Positions 1 through 11,200 of a DNA stretch of 29,565 bases are shown here, piece after piece. The notes beneath the pieces were generated by a model. That model was not told the origin of the DNA. It saw nothing but the letters and a program-made list of their open reading frames with translations, and made no database searches. Positions within the stretch are counted from its first letter, which is position 1; every line of letters starts with the position of its first letter. Both the position numbers and the translations under genes were made by a program. This DNA is from SIG510 sp045540975 (GTDB lineage Bacteria > Bacillota > Clostridia > Oscillospirales > JAAYXM01), in assembly GCA_045540975.1 (NCBI GenBank), contig JAZQIE010000035.1, forward strand, positions 1 through 29,565. The letters are read 5' to 3'.

Positions 1-1
1 G

Positions 2-994
2 CTCGATACCGAGGTGGGCGTGGAGCGTCCCACTCTGCAACTGGTGGATGTATATCGCAAAAACGGGCAATACTCCTTCGGTTTTTCCCGCCTCGAACGC
101 TGGATCAATCTGTGTAAAAAGAACGGAATCGAGCGCTTTGAAATCTCGCATCTGTTCAGCCAGTGGGGAACAGGCTTTGCCCCCAAAATCATGGCGGAAA
201 CCGAAAACGGGCTTGAAAAAATCTTTGGCTGGCATACCCCCGTGGTCGGGTCGGGTTATGACACCTTCTTAGCGGCATTCCTCCCCGCGCTTACCGAATT
301 TCTCAAAGGAGAAGGCGTGTTTGAAACCTGTTTCTTCCACGTCTTTGACGAGCCGAACTACCCCGACCATGTGGATGCATATAAAACCGCGCACACCATG
401 GTGCGTGACTTCCTCCCCGCAAAGCAGATGATGGACGCCATCTCGCACCGCGAATTTGTCGAGATGGATTTGGTGGCGCACCCGGTCACCATCACCTCCT
501 CGGTGGATGACTTTTTTGCAAACGGTCTGCGCGATATCTGGGCGTATACCTGCTGCTATCCGAATACCGACGGCTATTCCAACCGCTTCCTCGCAATGCC
601 GTCCTACCGCAACCGTATCACAGGCTTCCAGCTTTACCGCTACGGAATCGAAGGCTTCTTAAACTGGGGGTATAACTTCTATTACAGCCAGCTTTCCCGC
701 AAGGCGGTGAATCCGTACCTCGACACCTGCGGTGACGACGGCTGGTCGGGTGGGGACACCTTCTCGGTCTATCCCGGGGAAAACGGCCCGATTGAAAGTA
801 TTCGAAGTGAGGTATTTTTTGAGGGCTTGCAGGACATCCGCGCCTGCAAACTGCTGGAGCGCTTCATCGGTCGCGATGCGGTGTGCGAGCTTCTTGGGGA
901 CATCACATTCAACCGCTATCCGCGCTCGAATGAAGAAGTTCTGAAACTCCGCGAAAGTATTAACCGTGCCATTGCAAAAAATCTTGTGCTTTGA
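2..994 (+). CDS. DUF4091 domain protein, C-terminal part (5' end outside window)
   Basis: The reading frame is open through the first base of the window, so this is the C-terminal part of a longer gene; an internal GTG at 14 is not a believable start. The visible 330 or so residues look like the catalytic-barrel end and DUF4091 region of glycoside-hydrolase-like proteins: FHVFDEPNY is a barrel-strand acidic motif, followed by aromatic-rich segments (GIEGFLNWGYNFYYSQ), then GDDGWSGGDTFSVYPG and SIRSEVFFEGLQDIRAC near the C-terminus, which are typical of DUF4091. Members are thought to act on carbohydrates, but the substrate is unknown. The downstream DUF1015 gene begins 46 bases later behind a weak promoter-like sequence, so co-transcription is possible. 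The family call is fairly sure; the enzymatic role is inferred. Confidence 0.8.
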   Translation, partial: LDTEVGVERPTLQLVDVYRKNGQYSFGFSRLERWINLCKKNGIERFEISHLFSQWGTGFAPKIMAETENGLEKIFGWHTPVVGSGYDTFLAAFLPALTEFLKGEGVFETCFFHVFDEPNYPDHVDAYKTAHTMVRDFLPAKQMMDAISHREFVEMDLVAHPVTITSSVDDFFANGLRDIWAYTCCYPNTDGYSNRFLAMPSYRNRITGFQLYRYGIEGFLNWGYNFYYSQLSRKAVNPYLDTCGDDGWSGGDTFSVYPGENGPIESIRSEVFFEGLQDIRACKLLERFIGRDAVCELLGDITFNRYPRSNEEVLKLRESINRAIAKNLVL

Positions 995-1012
995 GGCGGT
1001 TTGTGGTATCAT
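984..1012 (+). promoter_or_regulatory. Weak candidate promoter for the DUF1015 operon
   Basis: TTGTGC (984-989), 17 bases, TATCAT (1007-1012). It overlaps the last codons of the upstream gene. Spacing is ideal but both boxes are imperfect, so read-through from upstream may matter as much. Confidence 0.4.
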
Positions 1013-1040
1013 AAGAAAAAAATAGGAAAAGGTGAATGCT

Positions 1041-2306
1041 ATGGCGAAAACAGGCTTTTACGCAGGCGATATCCTGCTGCCGCAAGGCATTGATATGACA
1101 AAGTGGAGCGTGGTCGCGTGTGACCAGTATACCTCCGAGCCCGAGTATTGGGATGAAGTGGATGCGCTGGTCGGGGAATCCCCCAGTACCCTGCGCGTCA
1201 CCCTGCCCGAAATCTACTTGGAGCAGGACGGCGTCAAGGAGCGCATCTTCGCGGTCAATGCTTCCATGCTCTCGTATTTGGAGCGCGGAATTCTGAAGGA
1301 ATTTAAGAACAGTTATCTCTATGTGGAACGCACCATGCGTGACGGCACTGTCCGTCCGGGCCTCATGGGTGTGGTGGATTTGGAGGAGTATGACTACCGC
1401 AAGGGCAGTCAGTCCCTCATCCGCGCCACCGAGGGCACCGTGGTCGAGCGCATTCCGCCGCGCCTCCGTGTGCGCGAAAATGCCGCGCTCGAGCTTCCGC
1501 ATATCATGCTCCTTATCGACGATGAAAAGAAAACCGTCCTTGAGCCGCTTGCCGCACGCAAGAATGAATTTAAGGTCGCATATGATTTCACCATGATGAT
1601 GGATTCCGGCTCCATCAAGGGTTGGTTTGCGGATGAAGCCGCGGCAAAAACCGTGGACGCGGCGCTTACTTCCCTTGCAGAGCCCGATACCTTCAACACC
1701 AAATACAATGTAACCGATAAGGGTGTCCTGCTCTTTGCGGTGGGTGACGGCAACCATTCCCTCGCAACCGCAAAGGAAAACTACGAACAGGTCAAGCGCA
1801 CAATCGGTGCGGAGGCTGCGGCAGACCATCCCGCGCGTTACGCTCTGGTCGAAGTGGTCAACATCCATGACCCGTCCTTGCAGTTTGAGCCCATCCATCG
1901 TGTCCTCTTTGATGTGGACGCGGCAGACCTGCTGGATGCACTCGGCAAGACCTACGAGCTTGCGGCAGACGGCGAGGGTCAGAAAATCTCCTATGTCTGG
2001 AAAGAGGGCAAGGGTGATTTGGTCATCAAAAACCCGAGCGCAAACCTCGCGGTCGGCACTCTGCAAAACTTCCTTGACAAATACCTCGCAGACAAGGGCG
2101 GCAGAATCGACTATATCCACGGCGAAGACGTGGTCGAGCGCCTTGGCACTCAGGACGGTAACATCGGCTTCCTCCTCCCGAATATGGAAAAGAGCGAGCT
2201 GTTCCCGACCGTTATCTTAGACGGCGCACTTCCGCGCAAGACCTTCTCCATGGGTCACGCGTATGACAAGCGTTTCTACTTAGAGGCAAGAAAGATTCAG
2301 AAATAA
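1041..2306 (+). CDS. DUF1015 family protein
   Basis: A 421-aa soluble protein of the DUF1015 family, which is widespread in bacteria and has no firmly assigned reaction. Recognisable features are the N-terminal segment MTKWSVVACDQYTSEPEYW, the family hallmark GDGNHSLATAKENYEQVK in the middle, and a C-terminal LGTQDGNIGFLLPNMEKSEL region. The length fits the family. A GTG at 1032 is in frame, but it lies inside the ribosome-binding sequence; ATG at 1041 follows aggaaaaggtg with good spacing, so it is taken as the start. The next gene begins 10 bases after the stop, so the two are surely co-transcribed. The family assignment is strong; no function is claimed. Confidence 0.9.
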   Translation: MAKTGFYAGDILLPQGIDMTKWSVVACDQYTSEPEYWDEVDALVGESPSTLRVTLPEIYLEQDGVKERIFAVNASMLSYLERGILKEFKNSYLYVERTMRDGTVRPGLMGVVDLEEYDYRKGSQSLIRATEGTVVERIPPRLRVRENAALELPHIMLLIDDEKKTVLEPLAARKNEFKVAYDFTMMMDSGSIKGWFADEAAAKTVDAALTSLAEPDTFNTKYNVTDKGVLLFAVGDGNHSLATAKENYEQVKRTIGAEAAADHPARYALVEVVNIHDPSLQFEPIHRVLFDVDAADLLDALGKTYELAADGEGQKISYVWKEGKGDLVIKNPSANLAVGTLQNFLDKYLADKGGRIDYIHGEDVVERLGTQDGNIGFLLPNMEKSELFPTVILDGALPRKTFSMGHAYDKRFYLEARKIQK

Positions 2307-2316
2307 GGAGAAAACC

Positions 2317-3366
2317 ATGGAAAAACTCATCAAAGGTGTTGCATACCACGGGAACCGTATGCTCTCGCATATCCATGAGGATATGAAGGACATTGTAAAT
2401 CACGGCTTTAATGCAATCTTGCATATGTTCTCCCATAACGACTGGGACCGTCATAAGAGAATCATGAAAGAAATCATCGAGATTTCCGAAAGCTACGGCT
2501 TGGAGGTCTGGATCGATAACTGGGGCCTCGGAGGCCCTCCGGGTGATAAGTCCCACTTTTTGGCATATCATCCCGAAGCACATCAGTACTTAAATAACGG
2601 CGAGATGGCATCGGTCTACGCGTGCTATAACCACCCGTCTTTCGTGCAGTTTACAAAGGACTGGATTGACACCGTGATTGAAATCGGCGGCAAGCGTATT
2701 TTCTGGGATGAACCGCATCTGCAGAGCCATGAATGGGAAGACGGAAAGCCCGCGCGTTGGGCGTGCCGCTGCGAAACCTGTCAGAAACTCTACAAGGAGA
2801 AATACGGGAAAGAAATGCCGACCGAGTATGACGAAACGGTTGCTCAATTCCGCCTTTCGAGTATCGCAGGCTATTTCAAAACCGTGACCGAGTATGCCAA
2901 GGAAAAAGGCATTTTGGAAAACGCGGTTTGTGTTATGTTGGATCAGAGCTACGGCATCAACCTGGATTCTTTGGCATCCATTTGCGGCATTGACTCACTC
3001 GACAACATCGGGTCCGACCCGTACTGGCCGCTCGAGATGGATTCTTACGGCGAAGCATATGATTTCGTCTATCCGAGAGCGAAGCAGAACATGGACGTCT
3101 GTGCGCACTTCGGTAAGAAACACAATATTTGGATTCGCGGATATAATATCCCGGCAGGCAGAGAAGAGGCTGTGATTGCTGCGGCAGATGCGATTTACGA
3201 TACAGGTGCGCGCAGTATTTGGGTATGGGGCATCCGTGGTTGTGAAGGCAACGACTACCGTGCGGAAGACCCGGGCATGACCTGGAAGACAGTCGGCGAG
3301 GCGATGAGCCGTATCACCAACCGTTATTATGACGAACTGCATGAGGCACATCGTCGGGACAAATAA
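2317..3366 (+). CDS. TIM-barrel-like protein of unknown function (possible glycosidase-like fold)
   Basis: A 349-aa protein without signal peptide, started by ATG 10 bases after the DUF1015 stop with GGAG at 2307-2310. I do not recognise a named family with certainty. The pattern of alternating strands and helices ending in acidic or aromatic motifs suggests a (beta/alpha)8 barrel like those of glycoside hydrolases: GLEVWIDNWGLGG, KRIFWDEPHLQSHEW, IGSDPYWPLEM and GARSIWVWGIRGCEGNDYR. The FWDEPH motif (near residues 126-131) is a candidate active-site strand. A CRCETCQ segment near residue 150 contains three cysteines, perhaps for metal. The neighbours (DUF4091, DUF1015) would fit carbohydrate metabolism, but substrate and activity are unknown. 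Confidence 0.7.
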   Translation: MEKLIKGVAYHGNRMLSHIHEDMKDIVNHGFNAILHMFSHNDWDRHKRIMKEIIEISESYGLEVWIDNWGLGGPPGDKSHFLAYHPEAHQYLNNGEMASVYACYNHPSFVQFTKDWIDTVIEIGGKRIFWDEPHLQSHEWEDGKPARWACRCETCQKLYKEKYGKEMPTEYDETVAQFRLSSIAGYFKTVTEYAKEKGILENAVCVMLDQSYGINLDSLASICGIDSLDNIGSDPYWPLEMDSYGEAYDFVYPRAKQNMDVCAHFGKKHNIWIRGYNIPAGREEAVIAAADAIYDTGARSIWVWGIRGCEGNDYRAEDPGMTWKTVGEAMSRITNRYYDELHEAHRRDK

Positions 3367-3390
3367 TACAAAAAGAAGGAGGGGACCTCG

Positions 3391-4728
3391 ATGACGGAAC
3401 GTTTTCAGGAATTGGTAGAAGCAAAGGAATATGCGCGTTTGCGACAAGAGTTCGCGGAATGTAACGAAGCGGATATTGCGGCGTTTCTCGAGGAACTCTC
3501 CGACCAGCACGAACTCATCCGCGTGTTCCGTATCCTGCCCAAGGACATGGCGGCGGACGTATTCGCGTTTTTGGAAATCGATATCCAGCAAAAAATCATC
3601 ACCTCCATGACCGACCACGAAGCGGGTGACATTTTGAGTAACCTGTTCGCGGACGACGCGGCGGACCTTTTGGAGGAAATGCCCGCGAGTGTGGTCAAGC
3701 GCCTGCTTGCCAACACCGATGCGGAAACCCGCCGCGATATCAACCATCTGCTGCGCTATCCCGAGGATTCCGCAGGCAGTATCATGACGGTTGAGTTCGT
3801 GGATTTGAAAGCCGCGCTCTCGGTCAAGGAAGCAATCGAAAAACTCCGTAAGGTGGGTGTGGACAAAGAAACCATCTACACCTGCTACGTGCTCGACCCT
3901 CAGCGTAAACTCATCGGCACCGTCTCCCTCCGCAAACTCCTGCTGAGTCCCGACAATGCGAAAATCGAAGACATCATGGAAGAGCACTTGATTACCGCCA
4001 ACACCCTGATGGACCAGGAAGAAGTCGCCCTCATGTTCCAAAAGTACGACTTCACCTCCATGCCCGTGGTGGACAGCGAAAACCGCTTGGTCGGTATCGT
4101 CACGGTTGACGACATCGTCGACATCCTCCAGCAAGAGGCAACCGAAGACATCGAAAAGATGGCGGCAATCACCTCCACCGATGTGCCGTATATGCGCACC
4201 GGTGCATTCGAGACCTTCAAAAAGCGTATCCCGTGGCTGCTCCTTCTCATGATTTCGGCCATCTTCACCGAGCGTGTCATCGACTCCTATACCGCCGCAC
4301 TCGCCACCTGCGTGGTGCTCACCCAGTTCATCCCCATGCTCATGGGTACGGGCGGTAACGCGGGCGGTCAGGCATCCGCCACCATCATCCGCGGCCTCTC
4401 CCTCGGTGAAATCGAATTTCGCGATATTCTAAGCGTTGTATGGAAGGAACTCCGCGTGGCGTTCCTTTGCGGCGTCACCCTCGCGGCGGCAAGCTTTGTA
4501 AAACTCATGTTTCTAAACCGTGTCGGGCTGGAAGTCTCGCTCGTGGTCTGTATCACCTTGGTCTTCACCCTGCTCGTCGCAAAATTGGTCGGCTGCTGCC
4601 TCCCGATTTTCGCAAAAAAAGTGGGCATGGACCCCGCTGTGGTCGCAAGCCCGATCGTTACCACGATTTTGGACATTTTGTCCCTCGTCATCTACTTCCG
4701 CTTCGCCACCGTGATTTTGCACTTATAG
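3391..4728 (+). CDS. mgtE: Magnesium transporter MgtE
   Basis: A 445-aa inner-membrane Mg2+ channel, full length for the family. Order of parts: a cytosolic N-domain (about residues 15-125, with FRILPKDMAADVF and LFADDAADLLEEMP), a pair of CBS domains (about 135-255, with IMTVEFVDL and MPVVDSENRLVGIVTVDD), then about five membrane helices from residue 280 to the end. The pore signature GTGGNAGGQAS and the final helix MDPAVVASPIVTTILDILS, with the conserved pore aspartate, are present. In known MgtE proteins the N and CBS domains close the channel when cytosolic Mg2+ is high. The start ATG follows aaggagggg at good distance. The gene sits in the DUF1015 operon without its own visible Mg2+ leader. 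Confidence 0.95.
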   Translation: MTERFQELVEAKEYARLRQEFAECNEADIAAFLEELSDQHELIRVFRILPKDMAADVFAFLEIDIQQKIITSMTDHEAGDILSNLFADDAADLLEEMPASVVKRLLANTDAETRRDINHLLRYPEDSAGSIMTVEFVDLKAALSVKEAIEKLRKVGVDKETIYTCYVLDPQRKLIGTVSLRKLLLSPDNAKIEDIMEEHLITANTLMDQEEVALMFQKYDFTSMPVVDSENRLVGIVTVDDIVDILQQEATEDIEKMAAITSTDVPYMRTGAFETFKKRIPWLLLLMISAIFTERVIDSYTAALATCVVLTQFIPMLMGTGGNAGGQASATIIRGLSLGEIEFRDILSVVWKELRVAFLCGVTLAAASFVKLMFLNRVGLEVSLVVCITLVFTLLVAKLVGCCLPIFAKKVGMDPAVVASPIVTTILDILSLVIYFRFATVILHL

Positions 4729-4741
4729 GAGGAATCACCCC

Positions 4742-5128
4742 ATGAAACGAATCGTATCGCTCCTGCTCGCATCGGTACTCTTTGTGCTCCTCTGCGCAGG
4801 CTGTAACTCCGAGCAGGCTGAAACACGAAAAATGACCCGCTTTCTCAATAACACCGAGTGGCACGCGGTCTCCGCGACCGATGCAAACGGCGCGGTCATC
4901 TCCGAGGAAGAACTTCAAAGCCGCATGAACGGTGTGCGCTATGAATTTAAAAAAGACGGCACCGTCATCAACTTCGCACTCAACGAAGAGCGCAGCGGCT
5001 TCTGGCACGCCACCTCGGAAACCACCGCCGCCCTCACCATCGGAGAAGCCGAGCTCACCGCCACCCGCGTGGAAAAGCAGCTCGAAATCTCCTACCTCGG
5101 TAGCAAATTCACCTTGGAACAAGACTAA
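4742..5128 (+). CDS. Small predicted lipoprotein of unknown function
   Basis: A 128-aa protein beginning with a positively charged, hydrophobic leader (MKRIVSLLLASVLFVLLCAG) directly before Cys21, a lipoprotein signal peptide with a slightly unusual lipobox (Cys at -3, Ala-Gly before the modified Cys). The mature part is small and polar, with repeated T/E-rich strands (NNTEWHAVSATDANG, EELQSRMNGVRYEFKKDGT, GSKFTLEQD) that look like a small lipocalin-like or META-like beta barrel; this is only a resemblance. It starts 13 bases after mgtE behind GGAGG (4728-4732) and is the last gene before a terminator, so it belongs to the same transcript. Function unknown. Confidence 0.75.
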   Translation: MKRIVSLLLASVLFVLLCAGCNSEQAETRKMTRFLNNTEWHAVSATDANGAVISEEELQSRMNGVRYEFKKDGTVINFALNEERSGFWHATSETTAALTIGEAELTATRVEKQLEISYLGSKFTLEQD

Positions 5129-5139
5129 ATCAAAAAAAC

Positions 5140-5175
5140 GGCCGATATGAATATTCTTCATATCGGTCATTTTTG
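5140..5175 (+). terminator. Rho-independent terminator of the DUF1015-mgtE operon
   Basis: A 12-bp stem (5140-5151 with 5157-5168, GGCCGATATGAA / TTCATATCGGTC), 5-base loop, then a short T-rich run. It lies 11 bases past the lipoprotein stop. Confidence 0.85.
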
Positions 5176-5204
5176 TTGCAAAATTGTTAAGAATGTGATA
5201 AAAT
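5176..5204 (+). promoter_or_regulatory. Promoter of the giant heparinase-like gene
   Basis: TTGCAA (5176-5181), 17 bases, TAAAAT (5199-5204), preceded by TGA as in an extended -10. It lies between the upstream terminator and the RBS ggagggtg (5238-5245). Confidence 0.6.
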
Positions 5205-5249
5205 AGTAATATTATCGACTTTTAATGTTTGCTTAATGGAGGGTGAACA

Positions 5250-8200
5250 ATGAAACGGATATTGAGTCTATGGCTGGCGGTCAGCCTGCTGATGGGGATG
5301 CTTGCGGGAGTGTTTGTTCCTGCGGCGGCTGTCGGCGCGAGTTATTACTACAATATGGGGCGGCTGCAGACCGGACAGTGGTCGGACAACGGCGTCAGTC
5401 CCGAGGTGCTGACCGATTGGGATGCGCTCGGGAAACTGGGGAATTTCCACAACCGCGCCAGCGACCCGTTCATGTTCTATGGAAAGGAAGGGGACATCTC
5501 GCTCTCGTGGACCTCGTCAAGCGCGGATTCCCAAAAAGGCTTCGGCCCGCGTGGTACCGAAGTTTCGGGGTCGGTCGGGGCATCGTATACCCTTGCGGTC
5601 CGTGTCGGGGAATCGGGTCTTTACACACCCTCTGTCCGCGCGGCGGATCAAAAAAACGGAACAAAGCTGAAATTCTACCTTGCACCGATGGGGGTTGCAA
5701 ACCCGAAAGCGGCGCAGTATCTGCTGGGCAGCAGTGTGAACGATTCCGATGACATCTACTCGCTGACCACATGGTATTACAACAATCAGTACCTGCCGCA
5801 GGGCGACTATCTCGTCACGGTGGAGATTGAACAAAACAATTCCGCCGCAAATCCGTGCGGCTATTTCACAGGCTTCGGGTTAGACCGTGTTGCGGATGCC
5901 GCGAGTACCGAACTTACCCTCTCGGTCAATGTGAAAAACGGTTTTATCGGCCGTGAGGTTGAAATCAACCTCGCCGCGGACTATAACCGCCGCAAAATTG
6001 CGCTGTCCGATTTGGATGCGCTGCGCGTGGATTCGTTGAATCCCGCGGTCGCAACCGTCCGCGAAGAGGACGGAAAGTATTACCTCTGCGGTGTTTCGGA
6101 AGGGACAGTCACCCTGCGCGTGAGCGCGTGTGAACAGGGGAAGGCAAACTCGGTCGACATTTCGGTCCCCGTAAAGGCGGACGATACCAAGTACTTCTAT
6201 AACTTCTTCCGCGCGTATTACGGCCCGTATTCCACCTCCGCATATGCACCCGAACACTTCACCGATTTCGGCATGGAGATTAAGGGCAATCCGAACGGAA
6301 CAACACTGCCCGAATTTTGGGATGCGAGCGCGCCGTGGAAATTCGGCGGGAAAAGCGCGGGCTTTCGCGCAACGGTCAGCGCCTCGTTCAAGACAGTCGG
6401 CTGGAGTACCACGGGTAGCCCGGGCGACTGGATGAACATGGTCATCCGTGTCCCCGAAAGCGGAGTCTACCGCCTCGGCACATTGATTTACGTGCAGACG
6501 GCAGGTGCGTGCTACCGTGTCTACGTCTCTCCGGTCGGCACACCTGAGACGGAGTTGCGAGATGAACAATACTATGTCGGTGATGTGGAATGCGCCGCCG
6601 CGGCAAACAAAACCGGTGTTGTGCGCTTCTGCAACAACGTGACACTTTCCGCCGCAGACTACAATGTGGTCTATGAGTTTAAGAAGGGGACTCCGGTCGG
6701 AAACGGCGGTACCCTCGGCGGCATTTACCTCAAAGAAATCGAGGCCGACCAATTCCGTCTGTTTGCATATGACCCCGCACCCATCATGGAAACCGCAGAC
6801 GCGGTCATTCCCATGTATGCATTCCATAACGGCGCCGCGGTGGATTTCTCACGTATTTATGTGCTCAGCTACTCCTCCGCAGATACCTCGGTTGCAACCG
6901 CAAGCATCGAGCGAGACGGAAACGGTGCAAATCTGCTCATCCACGGTGTCGCACCGGGGAAAACGCAAATCACCTTCTCGGGCGAGCGAAACGGCTTTAC
7001 CGCATACTATACGGTAAACGTTGACATCGCAGAAAAGAAGCGCATCTACGCGGTAAACCTCTCCGCGCCCAAAACCGTGCTGAAACCGGGCGAATCCGTG
7101 CAAACCGCACTTGCGGGCACATATTTCGACGGCACCCCGATTGACTTCTCGGCCGTCGATGTCTATTACGAAAATTCCGACGGTGCCGTGGTGAGCATTG
7201 ACAAAAACGGTCTGGTCACCGCAAAGGAAAAAGGCGAAAGCCGTATCACTGCGTGGATGAAACAAGGGGATACCCTCATCCAATCCACCAAGGTGTTCAC
7301 CGTCGACACATACAGCGGTGTCCGTGTGGACCTCAATCTCCCAACAGAACTCAAAAGCGGCGCATTTTGTGACCTTGCAACGCGTGTCACACTCGATTCG
7401 GGCACCGAAATCGACCCCGCCGCATACACGGTCACCTATGAAATCACGTCCCAAACCACAAGCAACAGTGTTCGACTCATCGGCACCCGTCTGATGACGC
7501 GCAGAATCGGCAGTGCAACCGTGAAAGCGACCGTCACCTTCGACGGTGCGCAGTATACAGCAACCAAAACCGTCAATATCGTGCAGTCACTTCCCGAAAC
7601 CGAGCTCAACATTGCGGACGTGGTGCTGGACCTTGAAAAAACCGAACTGTACCTCGGAGAATCCACTTCCGCGGATGTCGGCGTGCGCTATGACAACGGC
7701 TGGTTTGGGGACTATGACCCCTCCGAGGTCACCTTGACCTATGATGAAACCGCCTTGCGCTATGAACACGGTCGTTTCACCGCCCTGCGCGCAGGCGAAA
7801 CTACAATCACCGTCCGTGCAAACGAGATGCAAAAGACCCAAACCGTCACGGTTTTGGACACCACCGTCGGCTCTGCCACCGCCCAACTGAGCGCGCCCTT
7901 GTACCTTGGCAGCAAAGCGGTTGTGCAGGTGCACGGCTATGACACAAACGGGGAAGAAATCCCGAGTAACCATCTGAATATCACCTACACCTCCGCGGAT
8001 TATACCGTTGCAAACGTGGGGATAGACGGCGTTGTGTCAGGCGAGTCTGTGGGCGAAACCACCCTCACCGTCACCGTTGCCATCGGGGAAAACACCGCAC
8101 AAGTGGTGCTCCCGGTTGCAGTTTTGGAAGATGAAATCACCGCCATCCGCCTCACCGCGGAAAACACCGCAATGAAGCCCGATGATACAAACGGGATTCA

Positions 8201-11200
8201 GCTTCAGGTCAGTACCGTGACCGCGCTTGGGGAAATCACCGCGGCGAAGGTGGAAAATCTGACCTTTGAAAGCTTAAGCCCCGAACTTCTGAGCGTAGAC
8301 ACAAACGGCAAGGTGCTGCCGCGCGGTACGGAAGGCAAAGGCATCATCCGTGCAGCCTTCAAAGCGGGCGGCGTTGAGCAGTGGGCGGAAATCGAAATCA
8401 CGGTCAAAGCGGGCAAAACCGCCTCCACCTACTTCACCGCGGAGCGCCGCGCCATTGTGGCGGAAAACGTGCAAAACTATCCTTGGGCGCAGGAAACCTT
8501 GGCGGAAACCGAGGCAAAAGCGCAAAAATGGGTGGGACGCGAAGCGGAACTGCTCGAATTTATCACCACGCAGGAACTCCCACGCGGCATTTGGGCAACC
8601 TATGCCTATGACCCCGAATACTCGATTTGCAAATACTGCGGCGAGGATGTCATCGCCCTCACGGGTGAGTTCTATCCGTGGACGGTTGACAACGAAACCG
8701 CGCCCTGGAAGGTCCAATGCCCACTCTGTCAGCGCATCTTCCCGTCCAATGACTTCAAGGCATTCTACGATACGGGCATCGACGAAAACGGCAACTGGAG
8801 TTACGCCCTTGCAAAGCAAAACGGCGCGCATCTGCTCACCAATGACCTCTACCCGGAAAAGGGCGAGGGCTGGGGCGTGGATGACGGCTACGGCTACCAT
8901 ACGGGCAGAACTTACGACACCGCCTACGGCACATGGGAGGAAACCTATACCTGGATTGCATACTGGAACCATTGGGGTGTCTGGAGTGCGGTCACACCCA
9001 TGTACGGTACCGTGCGCGATGCGCTGGTCGATTTGTCCTACGCCTATGCCTACACCGAAAACAAAGCCTACGGCCGCACCCTCGCGATTCTGGTCGACCG
9101 TGTCGCAGACGTCTATCCCGCAATGGATACCGGCACCTACAACCCGAAATTCTATAACAGCGGCTGGCACGGCGGACGTATCACGGGCGGCGTTTGGGAA
9201 ACCGCGCTTGCGGGCGATTTCGCAATGGCGTATGATGCGGCATTCGACCTCTACGATGACCCGTACGTCATGGACTATATCCAAACCCGTGCCGACACCC
9301 TCGGTGTCACAACCCCGAAAACCACCCCTGCGGAAGTCCGTCAACACATCGAAGACCACCTCCTCCGCGAAATCTTTGTCGGCTTGGAGGATTTACGCAT
9401 CGAAGGAAACCCGGGCATGCATCAGAATACCGCGGTCAAAACCGCAGTGGTGCTCGACAGTATGCCCGAGAGCGCAACCTGGATTGACTGGGCAACCACA
9501 GGCAAAGACGGTGTCTTCCGGCAGTTGTACAATCAGGTCGACCGCGACGGTCAGGGCGATGAAAACTCGGCACATTACAACAGCCTCTGGGCGGAGCAGT
9601 ATGCACTCCTTGCGTCATGGCTTGGCGGTTATCAATCCTACAAAACCGAAAACCTCTATCAAAATCCGAAGTACATCAAGACGCTGAAAATGAACCTTCC
9701 GCTCACCATGACCCGAAACTACACCCTGCAAGTCGGTGACACGGCAGGCTTTGCAACCACCACCTTTTCCTTCACCCCCGCAGCAGTCGGGGAAGCGCTG
9801 GTGAACGGCAGCAATGACCCCGAACTCGCGCAGCTTCTCTATTTCTTAAACGGGGACTCGGTGGTAGGTCCGAACGGTTGCGGCATGATGATCAGCCTCA
9901 AAACACTGGAAGAGAAAATCTCCTCGCTCATCGCAGAGCACGGTACTTACGACTTCGACAAATCCACCCAAATGACCGCGTTCGGTGTGGGCATCCTGCG
10001 AGACGGCACCCTGACCGACACCCAAAACACCCAACGCGCGGTCTCGCTGTGGTACGGCTCCACCGCAGGTCACGGCGGTGCGGGTGCGTTGAGCATCTCC
10101 ATGGCGGCATTCGGCCTGAACATCGTGCCGAATCTTGGCTATCCGTCCAACACCGGCAGCACGGGTGACATCGTCAACTGGGAGCGCGCCACCATCTCCA
10201 AAAACACCGTTCAGGTCAACGGCAAAAAGCAAGCCGTTTCCGATGTCCGTAGTGTGGACAAAATCGGTGACCCCATCCATTTTGACGATTCCGAAAAAGT
10301 CAAATTGGTGGACGGCAGAAACCTCTGGGTCTATCGCGATGACGGGGTCTCGGAATACCGCAGAACCGCGGTCATGGTCGAAGTGGATGCGGAAAATTCC
10401 TATACACTCGACTTCTTCCGTATCAAAGGCGGCTTCGAGCATGTATACAGTTTCCATGCAAACAGCAACGAAATCTCCGCGTACGATGAGTCTCTCAACC
10501 CCATCCGTCAGACAATGGGCACCTATGCAGGCCCCAACGTCCCGTACGGTCCGGGCGAAATCGTCAGCGGTTATGACGGCTTCTATGACGTTAATCGCGC
10601 GGTCTATCCCGAAAACAAGAGCTTCTGGGTGGATTTCAAAATCAATGACTTCCGCAACACCTTGCCCATCAAACGCGACATCCACCTCCGCATGACCCAA
10701 GTCAACGATTTTGCCCTCTCCGATGTCTCCATGGCAAGCGGCAGACCGCCGCGCCCGTATAACAACCCGAGCGAAATCAAATACGTCCTTGCAAAACGTA
10801 CCGGCACCAACCTCGACAGTCTGTTTACCACCGTCTTTGAGCCGTATGACACCGACCGCTTCATCAAGCGCATCGATGCGGTGGATGCGGTGAGAATCGG
10901 CGGCGAAAACGAAACCGACCAAGTCCGTGCCGTCAAAGTCACCTTGGAAAACGGCAGAGTCGACTATATCGTCTATGCCGCCAACAACCGTGTGCGCTAC
11001 CGCATCGACGGAAAATTCGACTTCCAAGGCTTTGTCGGTGTGATTTCCTATCGCGGAAGTACCGTGGTCTACCGCTACCTCCATGACGGAAAAAAACTCG
11101 ATACCACCTTCGCAGCCGCGCAGGCAAACGGTACCGTGGTCAACTTCACCAAGGGTCTGTCCGCAGAAAACCAAATCACCGTCCGTCTAAACCAAGGCAT

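Noticed and set aside
960..2120. A 386-codon minus-strand frame over the DUF1015 gene
   Set aside because: It is antisense to a gene with clear family motifs and has no RBS-supported start.
8350..9687. A 445-codon plus-strand frame in another phase within the heparinase-like gene
   Set aside because: The translation is low-complexity, rich in Arg, Ser, Thr and Pro, as expected of an out-of-frame reading.
9846..11174. A 442-codon minus-strand frame inside the heparinase-like gene
   Set aside because: It lies wholly antisense to a coherent secreted protein, has no RBS or motif, and many similar shadow frames exist in this GC-richer region.
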